64,000 nucleotides of DNA from Natronosalvus caseinilyticus (GTDB taxonomy: Archaea; Halobacteriota; Halobacteria; Halobacteriales; Natrialbaceae): positions 1,054,001 through 1,118,000 of the forward strand of contig NZ_CP071596.1 in the NCBI RefSeq assembly GCF_017357105.1. The letters are read 5' to 3'. Under the pieces are notes generated by a model. That model did not search any database and was not told the DNA's origin. It saw only the letters and a program-made list of their open reading frames with translations. This document shows positions 35,389 to 43,877 of this stretch, piece by piece (position 1 is the first letter of the stretch; every line of letters starts with the position of its first letter). Position numbers and translations under genes: made by a program.

Positions 35389-35562
35389 GCCTAGAATAAC
35401 AGGAGATCTAGCGACAAGTATCTATGCTGTAAGTATGGGGCGGCCACAAAAATCAAAGATTGAATTATATATTGGACCGGTATTAAATTTCAAAAATCTT
35501 AAAAACGCAAAATCACATAATCATATTATTTATAATTGGTGGGCTTGTGACAATTGACAATT

Positions 35563-35760
35563 CTATCGAGTACTCACCCAAGTGAGAACGCGGCCGAGCT
35601 GACCATTCCAGACGAAATGAATCAAGAGGTACGTCGGTATTATGAATATTAGAATAACGGAAGGGACCAATACAAACCATTCTTCTACACCACTAATTAC
35701 CAATATCATTCCTGCAAGTTCCCACACAATGATTATGAGGAGTAATTCAGTTCTGTTCAT
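35563..35760 (-). CDS. Small two-span membrane protein in the AT-rich island
   Basis: 65 residues from ATG 35760 (MNRTELLLIIIVWELAGMIL). Two strongly hydrophobic segments (LLLIIIVWELAGMILVIS and FVLVPSVILIFIIPTYLLIH) are separated by GVEEW, with a polar C-terminus. The clean hydrophobic pattern in AT-rich DNA supports a real gene. It is divergent from the exported protein at 35872, with a 111-base gap between their starts. An immunity- or anchor-type role is conceivable but not shown. Confidence 0.5.
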   Translation of the reverse strand: MNRTELLLIIIVWELAGMILVISGVEEWFVLVPSVILIFIIPTYLLIHFVWNGQLGRVLTWVSTR

Positions 35761-35840
35761 TCAGCATAACACATACGAAGACGTAGTACTTGAATATATC
35801 TATGCGATAAATATAAAAAATTTGTAATATTATTTGAATT

Positions 35841-35848
35841 CATATACT
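35841..35848 (+). promoter_or_regulatory. TATA box of the exported protein at 35872
   Basis: CATATACT lies 24-31 bases before ATG 35872, which fits a leaderless transcript and favours that start over the in-frame TTG at 35863. Confidence 0.5.
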
Positions 35849-35871
35849 ATGATGAATCCATATTGAATTGC

Positions 35872-36648
35872 ATGGCAAAAAGAAGGTCAGTGGTGAAGGC
35901 TGTAGGTACAATTGGTACACTCGGGACGATCGGTATTGTGAGTGCAAATGATCAAGATACTATTCCAGAAAACATCTTATCGGATAAAGAGAGGATGATG
36001 CGTAATAAGATTCGAACTGCTTTCAAGAAGAATGGAGCTAACGAAGTAGAACAACTACTGGAAAAACAAGGATTTCATTACGACCTAGCAACAACTTCCG
36101 ATTCTGATGATTCAATTAATATCCAAGATAGATATTCAGAATCCAATTCTGAACTCAGTGTCACTGTATGGCCACTGGCGAATTACGACGATTGTGTATT
36201 CATTCAGACTCTTGTAAATCTTGACACGGTAAGATACAAGGACTTAAAAACTGCGTCAAAAGCAAACGATGTTATTGGAATCGGTTTTGATGGTGATCAC
36301 TGGTCGGTTGTGGGTGAACCCCAGATCTGGGCGACTGACGGTCACGAAATAAGTTGGTTCTCAAAGAGTCTATCGAAGGGTGGGCTTGCAGCTGAAATAG
36401 CCCTCAATAGTTCGTGGGCTCTCCCGAATCAAGCCCAGATCGCTATCGAATCTACATTGAAATGTATTGACGGTGTCCCAGGAACTCTTTGGGGCTATTA
36501 CGAGCACAGTTGGGCATCTAGTTCAAAAGTAACAATTGACAGCATCCAGGGCGGTCCAGGACCTCTTGACGTGAGCTTAAATTGGTCCTTCCTTGCTGAT
36601 TCGTGGGAAAAAGCGAAACCTGTTGATCCAAAATACGCTCTTGGATAG
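35872..36648 (+). CDS. Exported protein of unknown function on AT-rich DNA
   Basis: 258 residues from ATG 35872. The N-terminus MAKRRSVVKAVGTIGTLGTI, ending GIVSA before the acidic mature part, is a Tat-like signal (KRRSVV) with a probable cleavage site after SANDQ. The mature protein is neutral to acidic and rich in Ser, Asn and Trp, with strand-forming segments (SELSVTVWPLANYDDC, HWSVVGEPQIWAT). I recognise no family. Codon use is AT-rich and unlike every conserved gene nearby, pointing to lateral acquisition. It is divergent from the small membrane protein at 35563-35760. Confidence 0.75.
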   Translation: MAKRRSVVKAVGTIGTLGTIGIVSANDQDTIPENILSDKERMMRNKIRTAFKKNGANEVEQLLEKQGFHYDLATTSDSDDSINIQDRYSESNSELSVTVWPLANYDDCVFIQTLVNLDTVRYKDLKTASKANDVIGIGFDGDHWSVVGEPQIWATDGHEISWFSKSLSKGGLAAEIALNSSWALPNQAQIAIESTLKCIDGVPGTLWGYYEHSWASSSKVTIDSIQGGPGPLDVSLNWSFLADSWEKAKPVDPKYALG

Positions 36649-36768
36649 TCAGCGGAAAACCCTCCCTTATAATCGTATTCTTTGTGTGATATCGATGCAC
36701 GAACGCAGATGGCTGGGCTTTGTTACTACTGTACGTAACAAATACAGAGAACGTAAAGACCGCGACTT

Positions 36769-36909
36769 GTCCGCCTGTATCGCTTTCGCGGATTCGAACT
36801 CAGACTCGCGGTAGTGTCCGCAATAGGGACCCTGATTGATCGGTGTCGTATCCTCACTGGATAAACTCGTTCTCGAAGCAGTCGGTGAAGTCCAGGAACC
36901 TGTTTGTCG
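36769..36909 (-). pseudogene. Relic of the atpB 3' end
   Basis: Two blocks match the end of atpB. Block 36858-36909 aligns with 38591-38640, with about six substitutions and one indel; on the minus strand it encodes NRFLDFTDCFENEFIQ (atp[17 protein letters not shown]). Block 36769-36817 aligns with 38428-38480 and encodes YYRESEFESAKAIQAD (atp[17 protein letters not shown]). About 70 bases between the blocks are lost and the stop codon is gone. This is a decayed tail, not a gene. Confidence 0.8.
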
Positions 36910-36912
36910 GTT

Positions 36913-36941
36913 GATGAACGGCTGCAGGGCCGAGGCGTCTG
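36913..36941 (+). pseudogene. Relic of the pdxS 3' end
   Basis: The core TGCAGGGCCGAGGCGTCTG at 36923-36941 differs at one position from the end of pdxS (35323-35341). In frame it reads DERLQGRGVW against EERMQGRGV-stop, so the stop codon is mutated. It directly follows the atpB tail relic in the opposite orientation, forming a junction of two gene tails. Confidence 0.7.
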
Positions 36942-37020
36942 GACCCGAGCCCAACTCCTGCTGTGCGACCTTTCTCTGGTAAGGTACTCCGTTTTCTCCG
37001 CTCGGCACCTTCTACGCTGC

Positions 37021-37815
37021 ATGAGCAGCGCCGCGAACTCAACGACCGAGACGAAAGACCTCGAGCACCTCTCTGAACGTGTCCTGGAGGGAACGACCGG
37101 ATTGTTTCAGGCAATCGAACGGGACGCGCCCGACGAGCGGGTGTCGAGCCTGGCGAAGGAACTGTGGGAGATCACCGACGCGGCCGAAGGCCTGCTCGAG
37201 ACGGTGGACCTCGAGCGGCTGCCCGACGTCGTCGATGCCGACGCCCTCCCCGACCTGATCGACGTCGAGAACCTCCCGAACGCGATCCGAAATCGCGACG
37301 CGAGTGAGGGACTTGACCTCGGCAAGCTTCGTCGCGCGATCGAGTTGCGGGAATTCTGGAATACGGTCGACCTCGTGGACTTTCGAGAGGCGAGCCACCG
37401 ACTCAAGGCAGAGATCGAGGACGTGATCGATTCCGATGGATCGTCCGAATCCTTGAACGGAGACTCCGAAGCTGCAGCCGACCTCGAGGCGTTCGGCGAC
37501 GAGATCCGAGCCGAGGCGCCGAACGTGGCGCTCCAGCAGCAGGCCAAGAAACGGATGAAGCAGGCCCGACGTGGCGTGCTCGAGGGACACGCGGCCCTCG
37601 AGGAGGTGTACGCCGGGAATCGATCGAAGCCCTCCAGAAGGCGGCGAGGAGGGCCCCGAAATCCGACGGCCGTCTCGTTGCTCTCGGGCGGTCCGCTGCC
37701 GGACAGTGCCTCCGTGCGGTACTCGTCGGTTCCAACCGCCGTTCGGGGTGCGGCGATCGACCCATTACCCCGGATTTACGGTCGCCGCTGGCGTGCAAGG
37801 AGTGGCTCGAGATAG
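37021..37815 (+). CDS. Conserved haloarchaeal protein next to the ATP synthase operon
   Basis: 264 residues from ATG 37021. Acidic, helical N-terminal half with LSERVLEGTTGLFQAIERDA, APDERVSSLAKELWEITDAA, then DLERLPDVVDADALPDLIDV and a basic helical region (QQQAKKRMKQARRGVLEGHA). The C-terminal NPTAVSLLSGGPLPDSASVR and LPRIYGRRWR look conserved and in frame. I believe this type recurs in haloarchaea near atp or pdxS genes, but its function is unknown to me. The frame starting at 36904 runs through the pdxS relic and is rejected. This gene is GC-rich and normal for the chromosome. Confidence 0.75.
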   Translation: MSSAANSTTETKDLEHLSERVLEGTTGLFQAIERDAPDERVSSLAKELWEITDAAEGLLETVDLERLPDVVDADALPDLIDVENLPNAIRNRDASEGLDLGKLRRAIELREFWNTVDLVDFREASHRLKAEIEDVIDSDGSSESLNGDSEAAADLEAFGDEIRAEAPNVALQQQAKKRMKQARRGVLEGHAALEEVYAGNRSKPSRRRRGGPRNPTAVSLLSGGPLPDSASVRYSSVPTAVRGAAIDPLPRIYGRRWRARSGSR

Positions 37816-37933
37816 AGTGGCCACTGAAATTCAGTCCACACGCGCCCGCAGCCTGCTGGCCAGTACTAATTGGAGTTCTATCAGCACTGGCCCCACAGTT
37901 ACGAGCAGTGTGTAAAATATGGTCTTAATTACT

Positions 37934-38338
37934 ATGTCTAAATCTAGACGTCAATTTGTTACTGGCAGCGTTGTACTGCTGCCTGGCATCTGTGGTTGTA
38001 GCGATTTGAGGACTACCGAGTCGCTCCAGGAGATGCATCTGGAGTTATCGAACCAGACAGATGAGTCGCTAACGTTTCACTTTGCGTTAGAAGCGGATGA
38101 CGCTCTCGGCCGGTGGTACGACTTCGATCTTGAAGCCGATACTCGCCGCGAGGTCAGTCTCCAGCCGACATCAGAGCGCAAATGGTCGGGATATCAGGCT
38201 ATTGCGGGCAATAAACGGGCGTCCGGGTCACTACTCGGGCAAGGAGATGAACAGGCCTGCCTGCAACTCGATTTCTTGATTGCGGACGACGAGATTTCAG
38301 CAACGATGTCGACGGACCGGCCGCTGTGTGAGTCGTAA
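37934..38338 (+). CDS. Small Tat lipoprotein of unknown function
   Basis: 134 residues from ATG 37934 (MSKSRRQFVTGSVVLLPGIC). The SRRQFVTG motif is a twin-arginine signal, followed by a short hydrophobic stretch and two cysteines (GICGC) suitable for lipid attachment. The mature part (about 110 residues) is a compact beta-type domain: LHLELSNQTDES-like strands, FHFALEADDALGRWYDF and FLIADDEISATM. No family recognised. A second ATG at 37919 would add five residues. Codon use is intermediate. It is convergent with atpB and is the last gene of the second cassette. Confidence 0.75.
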   Translation: MSKSRRQFVTGSVVLLPGICGCSDLRTTESLQEMHLELSNQTDESLTFHFALEADDALGRWYDFDLEADTRREVSLQPTSERKWSGYQAIAGNKRASGSLLGQGDEQACLQLDFLIADDEISATMSTDRPLCES

Positions 38339-38411
38339 TCGGAATCTCTCGAGAATCGTCGGGGCTGACAGCTACTACTACGGACGATTCCCAATGCCAC
38401 TCGAGAAACGC

Positions 38412-38417
38412 AAAAAA
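38412..38417 (-). terminator. Oligo-T terminator of the ATP synthase operon
   Basis: TTTTTT on the minus strand eight bases after the atpB stop. Archaeal RNA polymerase commonly stops at such oligo-T runs. Confidence 0.5.
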
Positions 38418-38424
38418 GGCGCGA

Positions 38425-39846
38425 TCAGTCGGCCTGAACGGCTTCCGCGGACTCGGATTCGGACTCGAGGTAGTACTCCTCGATGAATTCCTCGTCGACC
38501 CGATTGAGTTCCTCTTTCGGCAACATCGAGAGCAACTCCCAGCCGATGTCCAGCGTCTCCTCGAGCTCGCGGTTCGTCTCGAAGCCCTGCTGGATGAACT
38601 CGTTTTCGAAGCGGTCGGCGAAGTCGAGGAACTTGTTGTCGAGTTCGCTCAGCGCTTCGCGACCGACGATGTTCACGAGATCACGCAGGTCCTCACCACG
38701 GGCGTACGCGGCATACAGCTGGTTCGCGAGGTCCTCGTGGTCTCCGCGGGTCAGCCCCTCGCCGATCCCGTCGTCCATCAGCCGCGACAGGCTGGGCAGG
38801 ACGTTGATCGGCGGCTCGATCCCCTGGCTGTTCAGGGACCGGTCGACGATGATCTGGCCCTCTGTGATGTAGCCCGTCAGGTCCGGGATCGGGTGAGTGA
38901 TGTCGTCGGAGGGCATCGTCAGGATCGGAATCTGGGTGACCGAGCCTTCGCGGCCCTGGATTCGACCCGCCCGCTCGTAGAGCTGGGCCAGGTCGGTGTA
39001 CATGTATCCGGGGTAGCCACGCCGACCCGGAACCTCTTCGCGGGCCGCGCCGATTTCGCGCAGTGCCTCACAGTAGTTCGTGATGTCCGTGAGGATGACG
39101 AGCACGTGGTAATCCTTCTCGAAGGCGAGGTACTCCGCGGTGGTCAGGGCCAGTCGCGGCGTGACCGTCCGCTCGACGGCGGGGTCGTCCGCGAGGTTCA
39201 TGAAGACCACCGAGCGCTCGAGCGCGCCGGTACGTTCGAAGTCCTGCATGAACTCGTTGGCCTCCTCCTGGGTGATCCCCATCGCGCCGAAGATGACGGC
39301 GAACTCCGATCCCTCGTCGTCCGCTTCGTCCGCCTCTTCCGGCACTGTCGCCTGCCGGGCAATCTGGAGCGCTAGATCGTTGTGCGGCAGTCCGGAGCCG
39401 GAGAAAATCGGCAGTTTCTGCCCGCGAACGAGCGTGTTCATGCCGTCGATGGAGCTAACGCCCGTCTGGATGAACTCCTCGGGGTACTCCCGGGAGTAGG
39501 GGTTGATCGCCGCGCCGACGATGTCGAGTCGCTCGTCGGGAACGATCTCGGGACCGCCGTCGATCGGGTTCCCGGACCCGTCGAGGACGCGTCCGAGCAG
39601 GTCCTCCGTGACGGGCATCTTCATGGTCTCGCCCAGGAAGCGAACGGAGGCGTTGCGGTCGATGCCGCCCGTCCCCTCGAACACCTGGATCGAGACGAGT
39701 CCTTCGCTCGATTCGAGTACCTGTCCGCGCAGGGTCTTGCCGTCTTCCGTTTCGATCTCGACGATCTCGTCGTAGCCAACGGGTTCGTCGACCTCGGCAA
39801 ACACCAGCGGACCGCTGATTTCCGTGATCGTTTGATATTCTTTCAT
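38425..39846 (-). CDS. atpB: A-type ATP synthase subunit B
   Basis: 473 residues. Non-catalytic stator-ring subunit of the A1 head, alternating with AtpA. Sequence marks: [40 protein letters not shown] in place of a working Walker A, the [17 protein letters not shown] segment, and the region around [16 protein letters not shown]. Seven bases separate its start from the stop of atpA. Its 3' end is adjacent to a T-run, and a degraded copy of that end is at 36769-36909. Confidence 0.97.
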   Translation of the reverse strand: MKEYQTITEISGPLVFAEVDEPVGYDEIVEIETEDGKTLRGQVLESSEGLVSIQVFEGTGGIDRNASVRFLGETMKMPVTEDLLGRVLDGSGNPIDGGPEIVPDERLDIVGAAINPYSREYPEEFIQTGVSSIDGMNTLVRGQKLPIFSGSGLPHNDLALQIARQATVPEEADEADDEGSEFAVIFGAMGITQEEANEFMQDFERTGALERSVVFMNLADDPAVERTVTPRLALTTAEYLAFEKDYHVLVILTDITNYCEALREIGAAREEVPGRRGYPGYMYTDLAQLYERAGRIQGREGSVTQIPILTMPSDDITHPIPDLTGYITEGQIIVDRSLNSQGIEPPINVLPSLSRLMDDGIGEGLTRGDHEDLANQLYAAYARGEDLRDLVNIVGREALSELDNKFLDFADRFENEFIQQGFETNRELEETLDIGWELLSMLPKEELNRVDEEFIEEYYLESESESAEAVQAD

Positions 39847-39852
39847 GTTTGG

Positions 39853-41610
39853 CTAGTAGAGGGCCCTGATCTGGGACTCGAGATCCGACTCGAGTTCGTC
39901 GATGAATGCGTGCCAGTCCTCGGCGGTGCCCATCCGGTTGAGCCGGGGGGTCGCCTCGACGTCCCGGATCTCGTCGACCGGGACGCCGGCGTCGAGCGCC
40001 TCGAAGGCCTCGTCGTTGAACGTCTTGATTGCCTGGAGCATCCGGTAAGTCTTCTCGGGTTCGCAGTAGGTGTCCACGTCGTGGAACGCGTTCTGCTGGA
40101 GCCACGCCTCCCGGAGGTAGCGTGCGACCTCGAGGGTCAGCTGCTGGTCTTCCGGCAGGGCGTCCTTGCCGACGAGCTGAACGATCTCCTGGAGTTCGTC
40201 CTCCTCGTCGAGCACGTCGACGGCCCACTGGCGGACCTCCGGGTAGTCTTCCGCGACGTTCTCCCGGTACCAGGGGTCGAGCTGCTGTCGGTACAACGAG
40301 TACGACTCGTTCCAGTTGATCGACGGGAAGTGCCGGCGCTCGGCGAGGTCAGCGTCCAGTGCCCAGAACGTCTTGACGATGCGCAGGGTGTTCTGGGTGA
40401 CCGGCTCGGAGAAGTCACCGCCCGGAGGCGAGACTGCGCCGATGGCCGACACCGATCCCTGGGTACCGTTGATGTTCTGGAACAGGCCGGCGCGCTCGTA
40501 GAACTCCGAGAGCGACGCGGCGAGGTAGGCGGGGTAGCCCTCCTCGCCGGGCATCTCCTCGAGTCGGCTCGAAATCTCGCGCATGGCCTCCGCCCACCGC
40601 GAGGTGGAGTCGGCCATCAGCGCGACGTCGTAGCCCATGTCGCGGAAGTACTCCGCGATGGTGATCCCCGTGTAGATGCAGGATTCACGGGCTGCGACGG
40701 GCATGTTCGAGGTGTTCGCGATGAGGCAGGTCCGGGACATGAGGGGCTTCCCGGTCTTGGGGTCTTCCAGTTCCGGGAAGTCCTCGATGACCTCGGTCAT
40801 CTCGTTACCGCGCTCGCCACAGCCGACGTAGACGACGATGTCCGCGTCGGCCCACTTCGCGAGCTGGTGCTGGGTGACCGTCTTCCCGGAGCCGAAGGGG
40901 CCCGGAATCGCCGCGGTACCGCCCTTGGCGATCGGGAACAGGCCGTCGAGGATGCGCTGTCCGCTGACGAGTGGGATCGTCGGCGTCTGCTTTTCCTTGG
41001 CGGGGCGGGCTGACCGAACCGGCCACTCCTGGTGCATCGTAACCTCCTCGCCGGAATCGAGTTCGGCGACGACCTCGTCGACCGCGAACGTGCCGCTCTC
41101 GATCGAGGTAATCTCGCCACCCTCGTAATCCGGCGGGACCATTACCTTGTGGGTGATGCTCTCGGTTTCGGGGACTTCACCGATAACGTCCCCGGGTTCG
41201 ACCGCGTCCCCCTCCTCGACGGTGGGCGTAAACTCCCACGTTCTCTCGAGGTCGATCCCCGGCGCGTCGACTCCGCGGTCGAGGAATGCCGAGTTCATCT
41301 TCTCCTCGAGTTCGTCGAGGGGGCGCTGGACGCCGTCGTAGATGGTGTCCAGCAGGCCGGGTCCGAGGTCGACCGAGAGCGGCTCGCCCGTGTTCTCGAC
41401 GGGTTCGCCGGGGCCGACGCCGGAGGTCTCCTCGTATACCTGAATCGTGGTCAGGTTCCCTTCGATTTCGATGACCTCGCCCATCAGCCCTTCGTCGCCG
41501 ACGTAGACGACGTCGTTCATTCGGGCGTCGAGGTCCGCGGCGGTCACGACGGGACCGCTCACGCTTTCTATCACACCGTCTTCGTCGACGGATTCTAGTG
41601 CCTGGCTCAT
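39853..41610 (-). CDS. atpA: A-type ATP synthase catalytic subunit A
   Basis: 585 residues. Catalytic nucleotide-binding subunit with Walker [14 protein letters not shown] (about 233-245), catalytic glutamate segment [31 protein letters not shown] and the non-homologous insert (residues about 110-200) characteristic of A/V-type A subunits. No intein interrupts the P-loop, unlike in some archaea. It starts at ATG 41610, two bases after the atpF stop. Confidence 0.97.
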   Translation of the reverse strand: MSQALESVDEDGVIESVSGPVVTAADLDARMNDVVYVGDEGLMGEVIEIEGNLTTIQVYEETSGVGPGEPVENTGEPLSVDLGPGLLDTIYDGVQRPLDELEEKMNSAFLDRGVDAPGIDLERTWEFTPTVEEGDAVEPGDVIGEVPETESITHKVMVPPDYEGGEITSIESGTFAVDEVVAELDSGEEVTMHQEWPVRSARPAKEKQTPTIPLVSGQRILDGLFPIAKGGTAAIPGPFGSGKTVTQHQLAKWADADIVVYVGCGERGNEMTEVIEDFPELEDPKTGKPLMSRTCLIANTSNMPVAARESCIYTGITIAEYFRDMGYDVALMADSTSRWAEAMREISSRLEEMPGEEGYPAYLAASLSEFYERAGLFQNINGTQGSVSAIGAVSPPGGDFSEPVTQNTLRIVKTFWALDADLAERRHFPSINWNESYSLYRQQLDPWYRENVAEDYPEVRQWAVDVLDEEDELQEIVQLVGKDALPEDQQLTLEVARYLREAWLQQNAFHDVDTYCEPEKTYRMLQAIKTFNDEAFEALDAGVPVDEIRDVEATPRLNRMGTAEDWHAFIDELESDLESQIRALY

Positions 41611-41612
41611 AC

Positions 41613-41957
41613 TTACTGACTGTCTTGGTCTTCGTCCTCGTCCATCAGGTCGATCCCGATGGCGCGTTTGATCTGCTCGCGAAGGCCACCGCCACCGCCG
41701 GCACCGCCGCCGATGGTGATGACGACCGGCTCGACGCTCGTTTCGACGTCCGAACGGACGTTTCGCGAGAGATACTCGAGGTCGCCCTCGTGCATGATGA
41801 CGATTCCGACGTCACTGTCCTCGAGGACGGCCGTGGCGGCGTCGTCGAGGGCGTCGGCCTTTTCGTCGTCGGGGACGTTCTCGAACCGTCTGACGCCGGC
41901 GAGCCGAAAGCCCGTGGTGAACTCCGGACTGCCGACGACCGCGATTTCCTGGCTCAT
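41613..41957 (-). CDS. atpF: A-type ATP synthase subunit F
   Basis: 114 residues. Small central-stalk regulatory subunit with a CheY-like alpha/beta fold: [28 protein letters not shown] and [16 protein letters not shown] glycine-rich linker ([11 protein letters not shown]) precedes a C-terminal amphipathic helix. Its ATG overlaps the atpC stop (ATGA), so translation is coupled. Confidence 0.95.
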   Translation of the reverse strand: MSQEIAVVGSPEFTTGFRLAGVRRFENVPDDEKADALDDAATAVLEDSDVGIVIMHEGDLEYLSRNVRSDVETSVEPVVITIGGGAGGGGGLREQIKRAIGIDLMDEDEDQDSQ

Positions 41958-43030
41958 AGGATCACCAGCTCCTCTTCGATTTCGCTCTCAGAGAGGCCGA
42001 CCTCCCGACCGCGGGCGATGGCGCGGATGTTCTCGATCTCGCGTTCTTTCGCGAGGATGTACGACAGCACGGCCGACACCGACACCGGGTAGATGCTCGA
42101 GAGCGTGTCCGCGTACTCGAGCAACGCGGCGTCGACGGCGTGCTCGAACTGGATCAGGCTGTCGGCGTCGCGCAGTCGGTCGAGCGCGCCCGAGAGCCGG
42201 TCACCGTAGCGGCGGTTGGCGGCGATGTGATCGACCAGGTCGTCGTAGCGGTTGACCAGCTGGCGGAGTTCGCTCTCGGTAAAGAGCACGCCGCCGTCGA
42301 TGTAGTACGCCGCGGGGTCGAGGTCGGCGCCGCTGCGAGCGAGTCGCAGGGCGTTCCGTGCGTTGCGGAAGTCGATCTCGGCCTGGAGGAACTCGATGTA
42401 GAGCGCTCGTGGTCCCTCCTGTGGACCGGCCGACCCGGGCGTGTCGAGCCCGCGGATGTCGGCCAGCAGCCGTTCATAGAACGCCCGATCGAGCGCGTTC
42501 TCGAGGGGGACCAGCGCGTGGCTCTCCTCGTACTCCTCGTAGGCGACCTCGAGGGGGTCGTGGTAGATCGTCCGACCGAGGACTTCGATCGCGTCCTCGA
42601 TGGTGTCGACCTCGAGTAAGCGGTCGATGGTTCGATCGTCGAGTTCGCCGGCGCGGATCAGGTCCGTCCGGATGTCCTCGGGGCTGGAGTCGGTGTAGAT
42701 CCCTCGCAGGATCGTCTTCAGGTTCCAGACGTCGAACTTCCGGAGGTAGCGGGCGATGAGGTCGTAGAGACGACCGTCCGACCAGTCGAGCAGGTCGTGG
42801 AAGTGCCTGGCGAGGTTCTGGTTCAGCGCGTACTCGATCAGGTCGACGCCGGAAAAGCGGGTACCGAGGGCGTTGATCTCGCGTTCGTACTCCGTCTCCT
42901 CCATGAACCGTGCGATCTCGCTCGGCCCCATCCGGACCAGCTTCCGATAGTCTTCGTCCGCGAACAGCGAGGCTCGACGCGACCGCACGCGAGCGTTCAC
43001 GTATTCCGGATTCGAGGCGCCCGTGCTCAT
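41954..43030 (-). CDS. atpC: A-type ATP synthase subunit C
   Basis: 358 residues. V-type subunit d/C homologue that connects the rotor ring to the central stalk. Entirely helical: NPEYVNARVRSRRASLFADE, the central ARYLRKFDVWNLKTILRGIY motif and the second repeat with FRNARNALRLARSGADLDP. Starts at ATG 43030 overlapping the atpE stop and ends overlapping the atpF start. Confidence 0.95.
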   Translation of the reverse strand: MSTGASNPEYVNARVRSRRASLFADEDYRKLVRMGPSEIARFMEETEYEREINALGTRFSGVDLIEYALNQNLARHFHDLLDWSDGRLYDLIARYLRKFDVWNLKTILRGIYTDSSPEDIRTDLIRAGELDDRTIDRLLEVDTIEDAIEVLGRTIYHDPLEVAYEEYEESHALVPLENALDRAFYERLLADIRGLDTPGSAGPQEGPRALYIEFLQAEIDFRNARNALRLARSGADLDPAAYYIDGGVLFTESELRQLVNRYDDLVDHIAANRRYGDRLSGALDRLRDADSLIQFEHAVDAALLEYADTLSSIYPVSVSAVLSYILAKEREIENIRAIARGREVGLSESEIEEELVIL

Positions 43031-43608
43031 TGCTCGAAGAGTCGGTTACTGATCTCCCGGAGGTTCTCTTCCCAGACGTCCTCGAGTACCGAGTCGAAGG
43101 TGTTGTTCACCCGGACGCGGGACTGGTCGCTCTCGACGACGACGCCGCCGAGGCAGTCGCGCTCGCCGGCGTACGCGTAGCCGTCGTAGTCCGCGAGGAT
43201 CGACTCGATCAGTGCCTGGTCCTCGGCGCGACCGTAGACGCGAACGTCGTCGCCCTCGTCGAACTCCTCGCCGGCCGCGTCGATGAGCGTCCGCGTCAGA
43301 TCCTCGCGGGTCTCGCCTTCGAGGCCGGCCAGTTCGGCTTCGACCTGCTCGCGAACCTCGCCGAGGACGTTCCGTCGGGCCTCCAGGCGCTCCTGTTTCG
43401 CCTCCAGTTTCGCACTGGAGAGTCGCTGTTCGCGCAGCTGCTCGATCTCGCGTTCGACCTCGGTCTCGGCACGCTCGAGGGTTTCCTCGGCGTCGTCCTC
43501 GGCCGCCGACTCGATCTCCTCGGCGCGAGCCTCGCCTTCCGCGCGGATCTCTTCCGCACGCGCGTGGGCCTCTTCTCGAATGTCTGTGACGACTGTATCC
43601 AAACTCAT
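43027..43608 (-). CDS. atpE: A-type ATP synthase subunit E
   Basis: 193 residues. Peripheral-stalk subunit: residues about 5-110 are a long charged helix (AHARAEEIRAEGEARAEEIE and so on) that pairs with AtpH as a coiled coil. The C-terminal domain, with DDVRVYGRAEDQALIESILA and CLGGVVVESDQSRVRVNNTF, binds the A3B3 head. Overlaps atpC by four bases. Confidence 0.95.
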   Translation of the reverse strand: MSLDTVVTDIREEAHARAEEIRAEGEARAEEIESAAEDDAEETLERAETEVEREIEQLREQRLSSAKLEAKQERLEARRNVLGEVREQVEAELAGLEGETREDLTRTLIDAAGEEFDEGDDVRVYGRAEDQALIESILADYDGYAYAGERDCLGGVVVESDQSRVRVNNTFDSVLEDVWEENLREISNRLFEQ

Positions 43609-43631
43609 TGTGGAAAAGCGAACGGGGGTGC

Positions 43632-43871
43632 TCAGGCGATGAAGACGACGACCAGTGCCAGGATCACGAGCGTCTCTGGGAGGACGGTCATGATCAGGCC
43701 TGGCACGAACATGTCGTCGTCCTCGGCCATCGCGCCGACGGCAGCCGCGCCGATACCTCGCTCGGCGTATCCGGAGGCGAGTGCCGCGAGACCGACCGCG
43801 ATCGCGGCGGCCGCGCCGGGGTCGTTCAGGGTCTGCAGTGCAACGTTCGAGGCTTCGAGGGATTCCATCAT
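43632..43871 (-). CDS. atpK: A-type ATP synthase membrane rotor subunit K
   Basis: 79 residues. c-ring proteolipid with a single helical hairpin: AAIAVGLAALASGYAERGIG, a polar loop with AEDDD, then LIMTVLPETLVILALVVVFI. The glutamate in LPETL is the ion-binding carboxylate. ATG 43871 is followed by a second ATG, so the start is uncertain by one codon. Confidence 0.95.
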   Translation of the reverse strand: MMESLEASNVALQTLNDPGAAAAIAVGLAALASGYAERGIGAAAVGAMAEDDDMFVPGLIMTVLPETLVILALVVVFIA

Positions 43872-43877
43872 TTTTGA

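Larger units (their letters stand above)
35343..36909. other. AT-rich island (first cassette) between pdxS tail and atpB-tail relic
   Basis: From the end of pdxS to about 36650 the base composition drops sharply, with TTG/ATT/AAA-rich codons and AT runs absent from the rest of the window. The segment contains a small membrane protein (minus strand) and an exported protein (plus strand). Bases 35343-35560 contain a terminator hairpin and no convincing gene. It ends in an atpB tail relic and is immediately followed by a pdxS tail relic. No recombinase or IS remnant is visible. Confidence 0.65.

Noticed and set aside
35351-35557. 68-codon TTG-start frame at the left edge of the AT-rich island
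   Set aside because: It spans the pdxS terminator hairpin, has only a TTG start and no recognisable features; possible relic but not supportable.
36904-37020. Upstream extension of the 37021 gene
   Set aside because: The extension is the translated pdxS tail relic followed by non-conserved sequence; ATG 37021 is the natural start.
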